A stretch of 64,000 bases of DNA from Rheinheimera sp. GTDB taxonomy: Bacteria; Pseudomonadota; Gammaproteobacteria; Enterobacterales; Alteromonadaceae. Shown in pieces: positions 35,286-42,233 of this stretch. Position 1 is the first letter of the stretch, and the number at the start of each line of letters is the position of its first letter. The DNA is taken from positions 250,433 through 314,432 of the forward strand of contig NZ_JAUYGV010000008.1 in assembly GCF_030690345.1 (NCBI RefSeq). Reading direction: 5' to 3'. Below the pieces are notes generated by a model. That model did no database searches. It was not told the DNA's origin and worked only from the letters and a program-made list of their open reading frames with translations. The position numbers were made by a program, and so were the translations under genes.

Positions 35286-35405
35286 CTATCCACCACACAA
35301 CAGGCAGACAGCTTCGGCTTTGGTCAAAAATGCCGATAACGCCATTAAACACACTACAACGGCGATTGCGGTAAAGCCAAAACCACGACTGGACGCTTTA
35401 CTCAT
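35286..35405 (-). CDS. 39-residue single-span membrane peptide with C-terminal CxxC
   Basis: This short gene was found by hand. ATG at 35405 is preceded by GAGGTTAGTT, a good ribosome binding site at seven bases. The product starts MSKASSRGFG, has one transmembrane helix (FTAIAVVVCLMALSAFL) and ends KAEAVCLLCGG, so a CxxC pair would face the far side of the membrane. The 290-base gap between smrA and the GNAT gene is otherwise empty, and the direct repeats at 35472-35488 upstream suggest a regulated promoter. I do not recognise a family. The helix could also be an uncleaved or cleaved signal (ALSA or TKAEA), leaving a tiny secreted peptide. Confidence 0.55.
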   Translation of the reverse strand: MSKASSRGFGFTAIAVVVCLMALSAFLTKAEAVCLLCGG

Positions 35406-35471
35406 AACTAACCTCAGTAACGCTTTTTATTATTCTATTTAGCAAGTTGGCCTAAGTTTCCCCAAACCGGC

Positions 35472-35488
35472 GTTAAGTGTAGTTAAGT
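35472..35488. promoter_or_regulatory. 10-bp-phased direct repeat upstream of the small membrane peptide gene
   Basis: GTTAAGT occurs at 35472-35478 and again at 35482-35488, on the same face of the helix. The spacing GTTAA-N5-GTTAA resembles sites of OmpR/PhoP-type response regulators. Identity of the regulator is unknown. Confidence 0.35.
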
Positions 35489-35515
35489 TGTAATAAAGTT
35501 ACAATAACTGTGTAT

Positions 35516-36106
35516 TTAACCAGCACTTTTACTGTGGTGCGCCAAGGCAGAATAAATAAAATCTGCCGCTAATAAGCGGCTGTCATTCAGCTGCGGTAAA
35601 GCCTCTGTAATGGTTTCTGTATGCGTAATGCTAAAACCGGCATGTTGGTAATTTTTCAACGCCGACGGATGATCGGCACTGCAGGTATGCAGCCAAATTT
35701 TGGCAGCCTGCCACTGTGCCGCCTGCATCACTGCAGCTTGCGCCAGCTTTAAACCTAAGCCACGGCCGATAAACTGCGGCACTAAACCAAAGAACTTAAT
35801 TTCCACACTTTGATCAGCATGCTTCAACAGCTCAATATAACCGGCCGGCGTGCCTTGTACCCACAACAACCAGGTACGCACCTGTTGTTGCGTCAGATAA
35901 TCCAGCCATTGCTGATAATTCCAGCTTAAACGGCTAAACCAACGCCAGGGTCCGCCCACCGTTCTGAACATAAACTGGCTAAGCTCCGGACTGGCAATTT
36001 CTGCTTCGACTAACTGCGTGCCCTGTGGCCAGTCAATATGCATTGGCGGCACCGCATCGAACTGCAAAAACCAGGTAGTCACTTCAGTATGCTTTGTTAT
36101 CGTCAC
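35516..36106 (-). CDS. GNAT-family N-acetyltransferase
   Basis: This 196-residue protein has the GNAT fold with the acetyl-CoA binding motif (V/L)PQFIGRGLGLKLAQAAV and the later HTCSADHPSALKNYQHAGF. A GTG at 36106, one base after the stop of the GhrA-like gene, is chosen; a TAAGGTG junction puts the ribosome binding site on that stop, so the two are translationally coupled. Longer frames would overlap the upstream gene. The segment GYIELLKHADQSVEIKFFGL is typical of acetyltransferases acting on small molecules or protein N-termini. The substrate is unknown. Confidence 0.82.
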   Translation of the reverse strand: MTITKHTEVTTWFLQFDAVPPMHIDWPQGTQLVEAEIASPELSQFMFRTVGGPWRWFSRLSWNYQQWLDYLTQQQVRTWLLWVQGTPAGYIELLKHADQSVEIKFFGLVPQFIGRGLGLKLAQAAVMQAAQWQAAKIWLHTCSADHPSALKNYQHAGFSITHTETITEALPQLNDSRLLAADFIYSALAHHSKSAG

Positions 36107-36107
36107 C

Positions 36108-37028
36108 TTAATAACCCCGCCCCATATCAACCGGATTACACAGCGGCTCGCCGCCCTGACTGCGGCGGTAGTTGTCGGCAATTTGCTCCACAACCGTTGC
36201 GACATTAGTGACGGCCGACACATGCGGGGTAATTAAAATAGCCGGATGCTGCCAAAACGGGTGCTCTGCCGGCAAGGGCTCCTGGCGGAACACATCCAGG
36301 CATGCCGCCTGCACTTGCCCGCTATCCAGCGCCGCTAACAAGGCGTCGTCATCAACAATAGCGCCGCGGGCAACATTAATAAAAATAGCGCCTGGCGTTA
36401 AGCGGTTAAAAAAATCCTCTGCCAGCATATTTTCTGTCGCGGCAGTAAGAGGCAACAGGCAAATCACTATATCGGCCCCGGCAACGGCACTGCCCAGTTC
36501 CTCAGTGCCACTGTAACAACGGATATGCGGCAACACCTTTGCCGTTCTGGCCCAGCCGCTGACGCTGTAGCCCAGAGCGGCAAAATGCGCTGCCGCCGCC
36601 GCACCTAATTCGCCCAGCCCCAACACGCAAATATGCGCAATACGCCGCGGGCCTTTCGGCTGCCATAACGCTTGCTGTTGCGAAGCACTGAACAAATCCA
36701 GCCGCAGCCGGTAATAGCTGAGCACACCATCTAAATAACGCACCATGGTTTGTGTCAGGCCGGGGTCAACAATGCGTGCTATCGGCAAGGCCGGCAAAGT
36801 TGGATCGGCCAGAATAGCATCGACACCGGCGCCAAAACATTGAATAGCCTTTAAGTTTGGCAACGCCGCCAAACTGCCGTGCGGTTGTTTCCACACTACC
36901 GCAAATTCGACCTCTTCCGGCTTACGGATATCCGGCCAGATTTCTATCCGGGTGTCGGCTAATGCCAGCGCTAAGCGCTGTTGTAAATCATCAAGTTTGC
37001 GATCAGGAATGATCAGGGCAAGGCTCAT
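36108..37028 (-). CDS. ghrA: GhrA-like 2-hydroxyacid dehydrogenase (glyoxylate/hydroxypyruvate reductase)
   Basis: This 306-residue NAD(P)H-dependent reductase has a Rossmann motif (VLGLGELGAAAAAHFAALGYSVSGWAR) and the catalytic triad Arg (NVARGAIV), Glu (RQEPLP) and His (ITPHVSA). The length and the GW(A/S)R cofactor loop fit GhrA, which reduces glyoxylate and hydroxypyruvate in the cytosol. The downstream GNAT gene is coupled to it. The Arg after the Rossmann Trp suggests NADPH preference, by analogy with the family. The exact substrate range is inferred. Confidence 0.87.
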   Translation of the reverse strand: MSLALIIPDRKLDDLQQRLALALADTRIEIWPDIRKPEEVEFAVVWKQPHGSLAALPNLKAIQCFGAGVDAILADPTLPALPIARIVDPGLTQTMVRYLDGVLSYYRLRLDLFSASQQQALWQPKGPRRIAHICVLGLGELGAAAAAHFAALGYSVSGWARTAKVLPHIRCYSGTEELGSAVAGADIVICLLPLTAATENMLAEDFFNRLTPGAIFINVARGAIVDDDALLAALDSGQVQAACLDVFRQEPLPAEHPFWQHPAILITPHVSAVTNVATVVEQIADNYRRSQGGEPLCNPVDMGRGY

Positions 37029-37079
37029 AGGTCACCAAAGCTTCAAAAAATCGTCATACCACTGACACAGCCGGCACCG

Positions 37080-37901
37080 ATGCTGGCAGCGCTTAAAGAT
37101 AACATGGTACCGACGATGCTGAACTGCCGCACCATTTTTTTATCTGACGTTCATCTGGGTTGCAAAGACTGCCGCGCCGATTATCTACTCAACTTTCTTG
37201 AGCAAAGCCAGGCCAGTACCATTTATTTGCTGGGAGATATTGTTGACCTGTGGGCCATGCGTAAGCAAGTGCACTGGACGCCTGAGCAAAACAAAGTGCT
37301 GCGTTGTCTGTTAGACAAAGCAGAGCAAGGTGTAGAAGTAGTGTATATTCCCGGCAACCATGATGAAGCCATGCGGCTATACGCCGGTAAAAGCTTCGGC
37401 AATATCCGCATTGCGCTGCGCGGTTGCCATACCACGCTGCAGGGCAAAAAACTGTTGTTACTGCACGGCGACGAATTCGATAAAGAGGTCAACTTTGGCC
37501 GTGCCCACGCCTGGCTGGGTGATAACCTGTATGATTTCCTGCTGTTTTTAAACCGTTGGTACAACCGTGTGCGCCGGCTTACCGGCGGCAGTTACTTCAG
37601 CCTGGCGGCTTATATAAAAAGTAAGGTGCCGGGGGCCAAAAAAGCCATAGCACGTTATCGCGCTGCTGCTATAGCTAAAGCAAAGCGCGGCGGCTTTGAC
37701 GGTGTGGTATGCGGCCATATTCATCATCCGGAAATCCGCCTGGAACAAGGTATTATTTATTGCAATGACGGCGACTGGATAGACAGCTGCACCGCACTGG
37801 TAGAGCAGCTGGATGGCAGCCTGGCACTGTATCACTGGACAGAGCAGGCAGAGAGAATTGCCGCCCTGCCCCTTGCTGTCAGCGCTAAAAAAGCCGCCTG
37901 A
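37080..37901 (+). CDS. UDP-2,3-diacylglucosamine diphosphatase-like metallophosphoesterase
   Basis: This calcineurin-like phosphoesterase of up to 273 residues has the full metal site: SDVHLG, GDIVDLW, GNHDEA, HGDEFD and GHIHHPE. Members of this group (LpxH2-like) hydrolyse UDP-2,3-diacylglucosamine or similar in lipid A synthesis; since a distinct LpxH may exist elsewhere, the role is uncertain. The start is unclear: ATGs at 37080, 37104 and 37116 are all possible, none with a strong ribosome binding site. The PhoB-like box of olsF begins 12 bases after its stop. A role in envelope lipid metabolism would fit the olsF neighbour but is inference. Confidence 0.82.
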   Translation: MLAALKDNMVPTMLNCRTIFLSDVHLGCKDCRADYLLNFLEQSQASTIYLLGDIVDLWAMRKQVHWTPEQNKVLRCLLDKAEQGVEVVYIPGNHDEAMRLYAGKSFGNIRIALRGCHTTLQGKKLLLLHGDEFDKEVNFGRAHAWLGDNLYDFLLFLNRWYNRVRRLTGGSYFSLAAYIKSKVPGAKKAIARYRAAAIAKAKRGGFDGVVCGHIHHPEIRLEQGIIYCNDGDWIDSCTALVEQLDGSLALYHWTEQAERIAALPLAVSAKKAA

Positions 37902-37913
37902 AATTTCAGCAAA

Positions 37914-37942
37914 CTGCCATAAATCCGACACTGAACTGTCAT
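37914..37942 (+). promoter_or_regulatory. candidate Pho box upstream of olsF
   Basis: Three 7-bp half-sites follow each other with 4-bp spacers: CTGCCAT (37914), CCGACAC (37925) and CTGTCAT (37936). The first two together match the PhoB consensus at about 15 of 18 positions, and the third half-site is perfect. The 11-bp phase is that of PhoB. TAGCCT at 37953 is a possible -10. The olsF start is about 50 bases downstream. Confidence 0.65.
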
Positions 37943-37993
37943 ACAACCACTTTAGCCTGAGCCCAGCCTACTGCAGTGCTATCGGAGCTCAAT

Positions 37994-39706
37994 ATGATCA
38001 GTGTCGACCAGGTACTTAGCCAAAACCTTCCGCAGTTAACCAACAAGCCCTGGCTATACCGGCCGGTAAAAGGTGCACTGCGCCGCCTGTTGCATGAACA
38101 GGACTTTATTGACTTCGCCGCGCGCTATCCGCACCTGCAGGGACTGGAATTTGTTGAGCAGGTGCTGGATTACTTCAATTTTCGTTATTCTGTGCGCGAC
38201 AACGAAGTTGAGCGCATTCCGGCCAGTGGCCGCGTGGTGATTATCGCTAACCACCCTATCGGCTCGCTGGATGGCCTGGCTTTGTTAAAGTTAGTCAGTG
38301 ATATTCGTCCCGACGTAAAAGTGGTTGCTAACCAATTGCTGATGGCACTGGAGCCGCTGCACAATCTGTTACTGCCGGTAAACAATATGTATGGTGGCAC
38401 GGAGCGGCGGGCACTGGATAATATTCAGCAGCATTTAGCTTCGGAGGGCGCTCTGATCCTGTTCCCCTCGGGTGAAGTCTCGCGTCTGCGGCCGGAAGGC
38501 ATTCGTGATGGCAAGTGGCACAGCGGCTTTTTACGCTTTGCTGCCAACGCTAAGGCGCCGATATTGCCGATCTTTATTGATGGCCGTAATTCCGCACTGT
38601 TTTACGGTGCCTCTATGCTGTACAAACCGCTGGCGACTATGCTGCTGGTGCAGGAAATGTTTAACCAACAGCGTAAAAAGCTGGAGATGCGCATTGGCGA
38701 GCAAATCCCATACGAAGCCTTCGCTAACTTAGCGCTGGAAACCCAGGCCAAAGTAAAACTGTTTAAGAAACACCTGTACCGGCTGGCAAAAAATAAGCCA
38801 CCGCTGTTTATTACCCAAAGCGCCATTGCCCATCCGGAAGATCGTATTACGCTGAAAAAAGCCGTGGAAAGCTGCGAGCTGCTGGGACAAACCAGCGACG
38901 GCAAACAAATTTACCTGTATTGCCACCAGCAAAGCTCGCCGGTGCTGCGCGAAATTGGCCGGCTGCGCGAATTTGCCTTTCGCGCCGTAGGTGAAGGCAG
39001 TGGCCAGCGCCGCGATATCGACCGTTTTGACAGCTACTACGAGCAATTGATCCTGTGGGATAAAGACGATTTGGAAATAGTCGGCGCCTACCGTTTTGCC
39101 AATACCCGTAAAGTACTGGCGCAGCATGGCGAAGCCGGGCTTTACACCGCCTCGCTGTTTCAGTTTGATGCCAAGATGCAGCCGTATCTGGATGCCGGGC
39201 TGGAGCTGGGGCGCAGCTTTGTCCAGCCCAAATATTGGGGCAAGCGTAGCCTGGAATACTTATGGTACGGCATTGGCGCTTATTTACGCCGTAATCCGGA
39301 TATCCGCTATTTGTTTGGCGGTGTCAGTTTGTCGAACAGCTACCCGCAAGCTGCCCGCGATCTGATGGTGTATTTTTACAGCCTGTACTTTGGCGACAGT
39401 GCCTGCGCGGCGGTATCAAAACAACCTTATCAGCTACCGCAAGCTATCTTGTCTGAGTTACAACAGCACTTTAGCGGCAACGATTACCTGAATGATTTTA
39501 CCCAACTGAAGCACCTGCTGGCCAATATGGGCGTAAGTGTACCAACCTTGTACAAGCAGTACAGCGAGCTGTGCGAGCCGGGCGGAGCCAAGTTTCTCGC
39601 CTTTGGTACCGACCCTGCTTTCGCCAACTGCGTTGACGGCCTGGTGCTGGTGGATATGACCATGTTAAAAGCCAATAAAAAAGCGCGCTACATCGACGCT
39701 GCATAA
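37994..39706 (+). CDS. olsF: OlsF-like bifunctional acyltransferase (ornithine/amino-acid lipid synthesis)
   Basis: This 570-residue protein fuses two acyltransferases. The N-terminal half is a lysophospholipid-acyltransferase domain with NHPIGSLDG (His87, Asp93), GGTERRAL and FPSGEVSR. The C-terminal half (about 310-570) is an OlsB-like GNAT that acylates the amino group of ornithine (IGRLREFAFRAVGEGSG, LELGRSFVQPKYW, LFGGVSLSNSY). OlsF of Serratia and Flavobacterium makes ornithine lipids alone with this layout. The ATG at 37994 has GGAG seven bases upstream. The Pho box in front suggests induction when phosphate is scarce. Whether ornithine, lysine or glycine is the acceptor cannot be read from sequence. 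Confidence 0.85.
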   Translation: MISVDQVLSQNLPQLTNKPWLYRPVKGALRRLLHEQDFIDFAARYPHLQGLEFVEQVLDYFNFRYSVRDNEVERIPASGRVVIIANHPIGSLDGLALLKLVSDIRPDVKVVANQLLMALEPLHNLLLPVNNMYGGTERRALDNIQQHLASEGALILFPSGEVSRLRPEGIRDGKWHSGFLRFAANAKAPILPIFIDGRNSALFYGASMLYKPLATMLLVQEMFNQQRKKLEMRIGEQIPYEAFANLALETQAKVKLFKKHLYRLAKNKPPLFITQSAIAHPEDRITLKKAVESCELLGQTSDGKQIYLYCHQQSSPVLREIGRLREFAFRAVGEGSGQRRDIDRFDSYYEQLILWDKDDLEIVGAYRFANTRKVLAQHGEAGLYTASLFQFDAKMQPYLDAGLELGRSFVQPKYWGKRSLEYLWYGIGAYLRRNPDIRYLFGGVSLSNSYPQAARDLMVYFYSLYFGDSACAAVSKQPYQLPQAILSELQQHFSGNDYLNDFTQLKHLLANMGVSVPTLYKQYSELCEPGGAKFLAFGTDPAFANCVDGLVLVDMTMLKANKKARYIDAA

Positions 39707-39724
39707 CAACCCTGCCGCCAACAT

Positions 39725-39751
39725 AAACCGGCAGCTTTGCTTGCCGGTTTT
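39725..39751 (+). terminator. terminator of olsF
   Basis: Arms AAACCGGCA and TGCCGGTTT enclose an 8-base loop and end in a short T-run, 19 bases after the olsF stop. Confidence 0.75.
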
Positions 39752-39756
39752 GCAGT

Positions 39757-39788
39757 GTAAAGGTTCCGTAAAGTTCAGTTTCAATTCA
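39757..39788 (+). promoter_or_regulatory. 11-bp-phased direct repeats upstream of the DUF3300 gene
   Basis: AGGTTC (39761), AGTTCA (39772) and AATTCA (39783) recur every 11 bp. GTAAA (39757) and GTAAA (39768) form a CpxR-like pair in the same place. The array resembles binding sites of OmpR-family regulators such as PmrA/QseB or CpxR. Confidence 0.45.
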
Positions 39789-39874
39789 GCCTAATCCCCC
39801 TATAAGCTATACACTGTATAAAAAGTCGCCTGTCATGTATTTTAATGCCAGCGGCTTAAACTGAGGATAGCAAG

Positions 39875-41293
39875 ATGAAAAACCTGATGCTGCAACTAAG
39901 CCGAGCTTTGGCCGTCTGCGTGCTGTTGGTTTGCCAGACGGTGCAGGCAGAAGATGACAGCTGGTCTGAAGCAGAACTGGATCAAATGCTGGCGCCGGTC
40001 GCGCTGTACCCGGACACTGTATTAACCCACGTACTGATTGCTGCTACTTATCCACTGGAGGTAGTGCAGGCCGCGCGCTGGGTGAAAGATAACCCCGAAC
40101 TGAGCGCCGACGATGCCGTGCGCGCGGTAGAAGATAAAGGCTGGGACCCGAGTGTCAAAGCCCTGGTGGCCTTTCCACAGCTGTTAGAACGCCTGAGCAA
40201 CGATCTGGACTGGACCCAACAGCTGGGTGAAGCCTTTTTAGCCGATGAAACTCAGGTACTGGCCAGTATTCAAACCCTGCGGCAAAAAGCCTATGCTAAC
40301 GGCTCACTTAACGATAACAAGCATGTAGTGGTAGAGCGCGAACGTGAAGTTATTGTTATTGAACCGGCCCGGCGCGAAGTGGTCTATGTACCGGTGTACA
40401 ATACCCGCGTAGTTTACGGTGACTGGTGGTGGCCATCGCATCCGCCGGTGTATTGGCATACTGCCGGGGTATATTACCGTAACAGTCCGTTCCATTGGGG
40501 CGTAAGTGTTAATGTGCGGCCCTGGTTCTACTTTGGTATCTTTGATTGGCGCCATCGCCATGTCATCGTGCATCATCATTATTACCACACGCCACCACGC
40601 TATTATCCGAGACGCCATAAGCATTACGTTGATGCGCGGCGCTGGCAGCACAATACCGAACATCGCCGTGGTGTACATTACCGTCATGAACGCTTAAACC
40701 GCGATTACAATGCCGGCTATGGCTATCGCCAACCTACCCGAGAAATTCAGGGTAAGCCGGTGCGCCACACCAGGGTAGATAACAACGTAACAGTGCGCGA
40801 AAGCAAACAGTTGTACCAGCGCAAAACCGCGGAGCAAGTGCGGTTGCCTGAGCGGCAATACCAGAGCCATGACAAAAATCCGCGCCAGCACAATGAAGCG
40901 CTGCGCCAGCAACGTAATGCTGCTACCACAGAGCAACGGCTACGCACTACTGAAGTTAACCGCGATGAGCGCCGCCAGCAGCTAAACCAGCAACTTAAAC
41001 AGCCGACGGTGCAGCGCGAACGCGTAACAACCACAGAGCAGCAACGCCAGCAGCGGGTTATCAGTACCGAGCAATTGCGCCAGCGCCAGGCTGTACGTGA
41101 AGTACAGCCGAAGCAGTACCAGCAACCTGCGGTGCAACAACACCGCCAGCCAGAGCAGCAGAGAGTCCAGGTGCAACAACGCCAGGCTCCTGTGCAACAA
41201 CGTCAGCAGGCTCAACCGGCACGTGAGTACCGCCAGCCACCGGCCCGGCCAACCACTACGGTGCAACGCCACGAGCGCCGGCAAATCGACTAA
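39875..41293 (+). CDS. DUF3300 exported protein with Gln/Arg-rich tail
   Basis: This 472-residue protein has a signal peptide (1-25, VQA-ED). The DUF3300 domain follows at about 30-250, with LDQMLAPVALYPDTVLTHVLIAATYP, WVKDNPELS and VYVPVYN motifs. Residues 230-300 are rich in His, Tyr, Trp and Arg, and residues 300-472 are a low-complexity Gln/Arg stretch (QQRQ, EQQRQQR). The family is common in proteobacteria and its function is unknown. The His/Tyr region could bind metal or nucleic acid, which is inference. Phased repeats upstream indicate control by an envelope-stress or metal-responsive regulator. The repetitive tail may vary between strains. Confidence 0.85.
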   Translation: MKNLMLQLSRALAVCVLLVCQTVQAEDDSWSEAELDQMLAPVALYPDTVLTHVLIAATYPLEVVQAARWVKDNPELSADDAVRAVEDKGWDPSVKALVAFPQLLERLSNDLDWTQQLGEAFLADETQVLASIQTLRQKAYANGSLNDNKHVVVEREREVIVIEPARREVVYVPVYNTRVVYGDWWWPSHPPVYWHTAGVYYRNSPFHWGVSVNVRPWFYFGIFDWRHRHVIVHHHYYHTPPRYYPRRHKHYVDARRWQHNTEHRRGVHYRHERLNRDYNAGYGYRQPTREIQGKPVRHTRVDNNVTVRESKQLYQRKTAEQVRLPERQYQSHDKNPRQHNEALRQQRNAATTEQRLRTTEVNRDERRQQLNQQLKQPTVQRERVTTTEQQRQQRVISTEQLRQRQAVREVQPKQYQQPAVQQHRQPEQQRVQVQQRQAPVQQRQQAQPAREYRQPPARPTTTVQRHERRQID

Positions 41294-41321
41294 GCGCTAC
41301 TTTATTGATACAAAACAAATT

Positions 41322-41353
41322 ACGGGGCTGAATTTATCTCAGCCCCGTTTTTT
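41322..41353 (+). terminator. terminator of the DUF3300 gene
   Basis: Arms ACGGGGCTG and CAGCCCCGT with a 9-base loop are followed by a run of six T. Confidence 0.88.
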
Positions 41354-41424
41354 ATTGATCCAGGCCAATATTCTTTGCCGGCCAAAGCGGACAATTGCAG
41401 CAGACCTTATCTGCGGAGTTTATT

Positions 41425-42123
41425 ATGAAAACCACTTTGTCTGTACTTACTCTGGCCGCTGCACTGGCCGCGGCCCCGGCTTATGCCGACTTTGCCATTA
41501 ACGTTGGCGCCATTACCGTCGCCCCGGACGATAGCAGCTCCAGCCTGAACGTTATTGAACAAGTCGCCGGGCTGCCGGCCGGATCGACTGCGGTAGGGGT
41601 TAATACTAATACCCAATTGGGCCTGACTTTTGACTACCGGATCAACCCGAACTGGGCCGTACAGCTGATTGCCGCCACACCATTCAGCCATGATATTAAA
41701 GTAAAAGGCTCGGCGATAGACGGCTTAAAAGTGGGTAAAACCAAGCACTTACCACCTACTTTGCTGGCACAATACCATTTTATGCCACAACATCAGACCT
41801 TTGACCCCTTTGTTGGTGTCGGCCTGAACTACACGGTGTTTTTTGACGAGCAAATTGACGGCCAGCTTGAAGGCGCGCTGGATGCGTTAAACGTAACCGC
41901 TGCCAATGATAATGTCAGTCTGAAGCTGAAAAGCTCTTATGGTCTGGCACTGCAGGCCGGGGTGAATATTAAGCTGAATGAAACCTTTGGTGTACACATT
42001 ATGCTAAGCAAAATGGATATCGATACCACCGGCCGCGTGCAGGTTAACGGCGCTACTGTGCAAAGTGTCGATGTGAATATTGACCCTTACGTTGCGATGA
42101 TTGGTCTGCGCTGGACTTTGTAA
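41425..42123 (+). CDS. ompW: OmpW-family outer-membrane protein
   Basis: This 232-residue protein has a signal peptide (MKTTLSVLTLAAALAAAPAYA) and forms an eight-stranded beta-barrel of the OmpW family. The motifs NTQLGLTFDYRINPNWAVQLIAATPFSHD, HLPPTLLAQYHF and the C-terminal aromatic-rich end (YVAMIGLRWTL) are typical. OmpW barrels admit small hydrophobic molecules. The ATG at 41425 is chosen for the clean signal peptide. It is flanked by terminators on both sides, so it is a single-gene unit. Confidence 0.9.
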   Translation: MKTTLSVLTLAAALAAAPAYADFAINVGAITVAPDDSSSSLNVIEQVAGLPAGSTAVGVNTNTQLGLTFDYRINPNWAVQLIAATPFSHDIKVKGSAIDGLKVGKTKHLPPTLLAQYHFMPQHQTFDPFVGVGLNYTVFFDEQIDGQLEGALDALNVTAANDNVSLKLKSSYGLALQAGVNIKLNETFGVHIMLSKMDIDTTGRVQVNGATVQSVDVNIDPYVAMIGLRWTL

Positions 42124-42148
42124 GGCTGCAGCGTTAATCACCCAGACT

Positions 42149-42177
42149 AAAGGCGACTGTATAAAGGTCGCCTTTTT
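42149..42177 (+). terminator. terminator of ompW
   Basis: Arms AAAGGCGAC and GTCGCCTTT are separated by a 9-base loop, with five T at the end. Confidence 0.85.
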
Positions 42178-42180
42178 GTT

Positions 42181-42210
42181 TTACACTGAGACACATTACA
42201 CCGTGACACA
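42181..42210. repeat. 15-bp tandem direct repeat in front of the CoA-transferase/GNAT gene
   Basis: TTACACTGAGACACA (42181-42195) is followed at once by TTACACCGTGACACA (42196-42210), 13 of 15 identical. It ends 23 bases before the start codon, overlapping where a promoter should be. It is probably a regulator site; no family is assigned. Confidence 0.5.
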
Positions 42211-42233
42211 ACAAGCCTTGCGCCGGATGGGTT

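Noticed and set aside
39785..39845. LexA-like CTGTATAAAA sequence before the DUF3300 gene
   Set aside because: The right half of the CTGT-N8-ACAG palindrome is absent.
41351..41424. FNR-like site (TTGAT...) before ompW
   Set aside because: Only one half matches; the second half ATCAA is missing at the required spacing.
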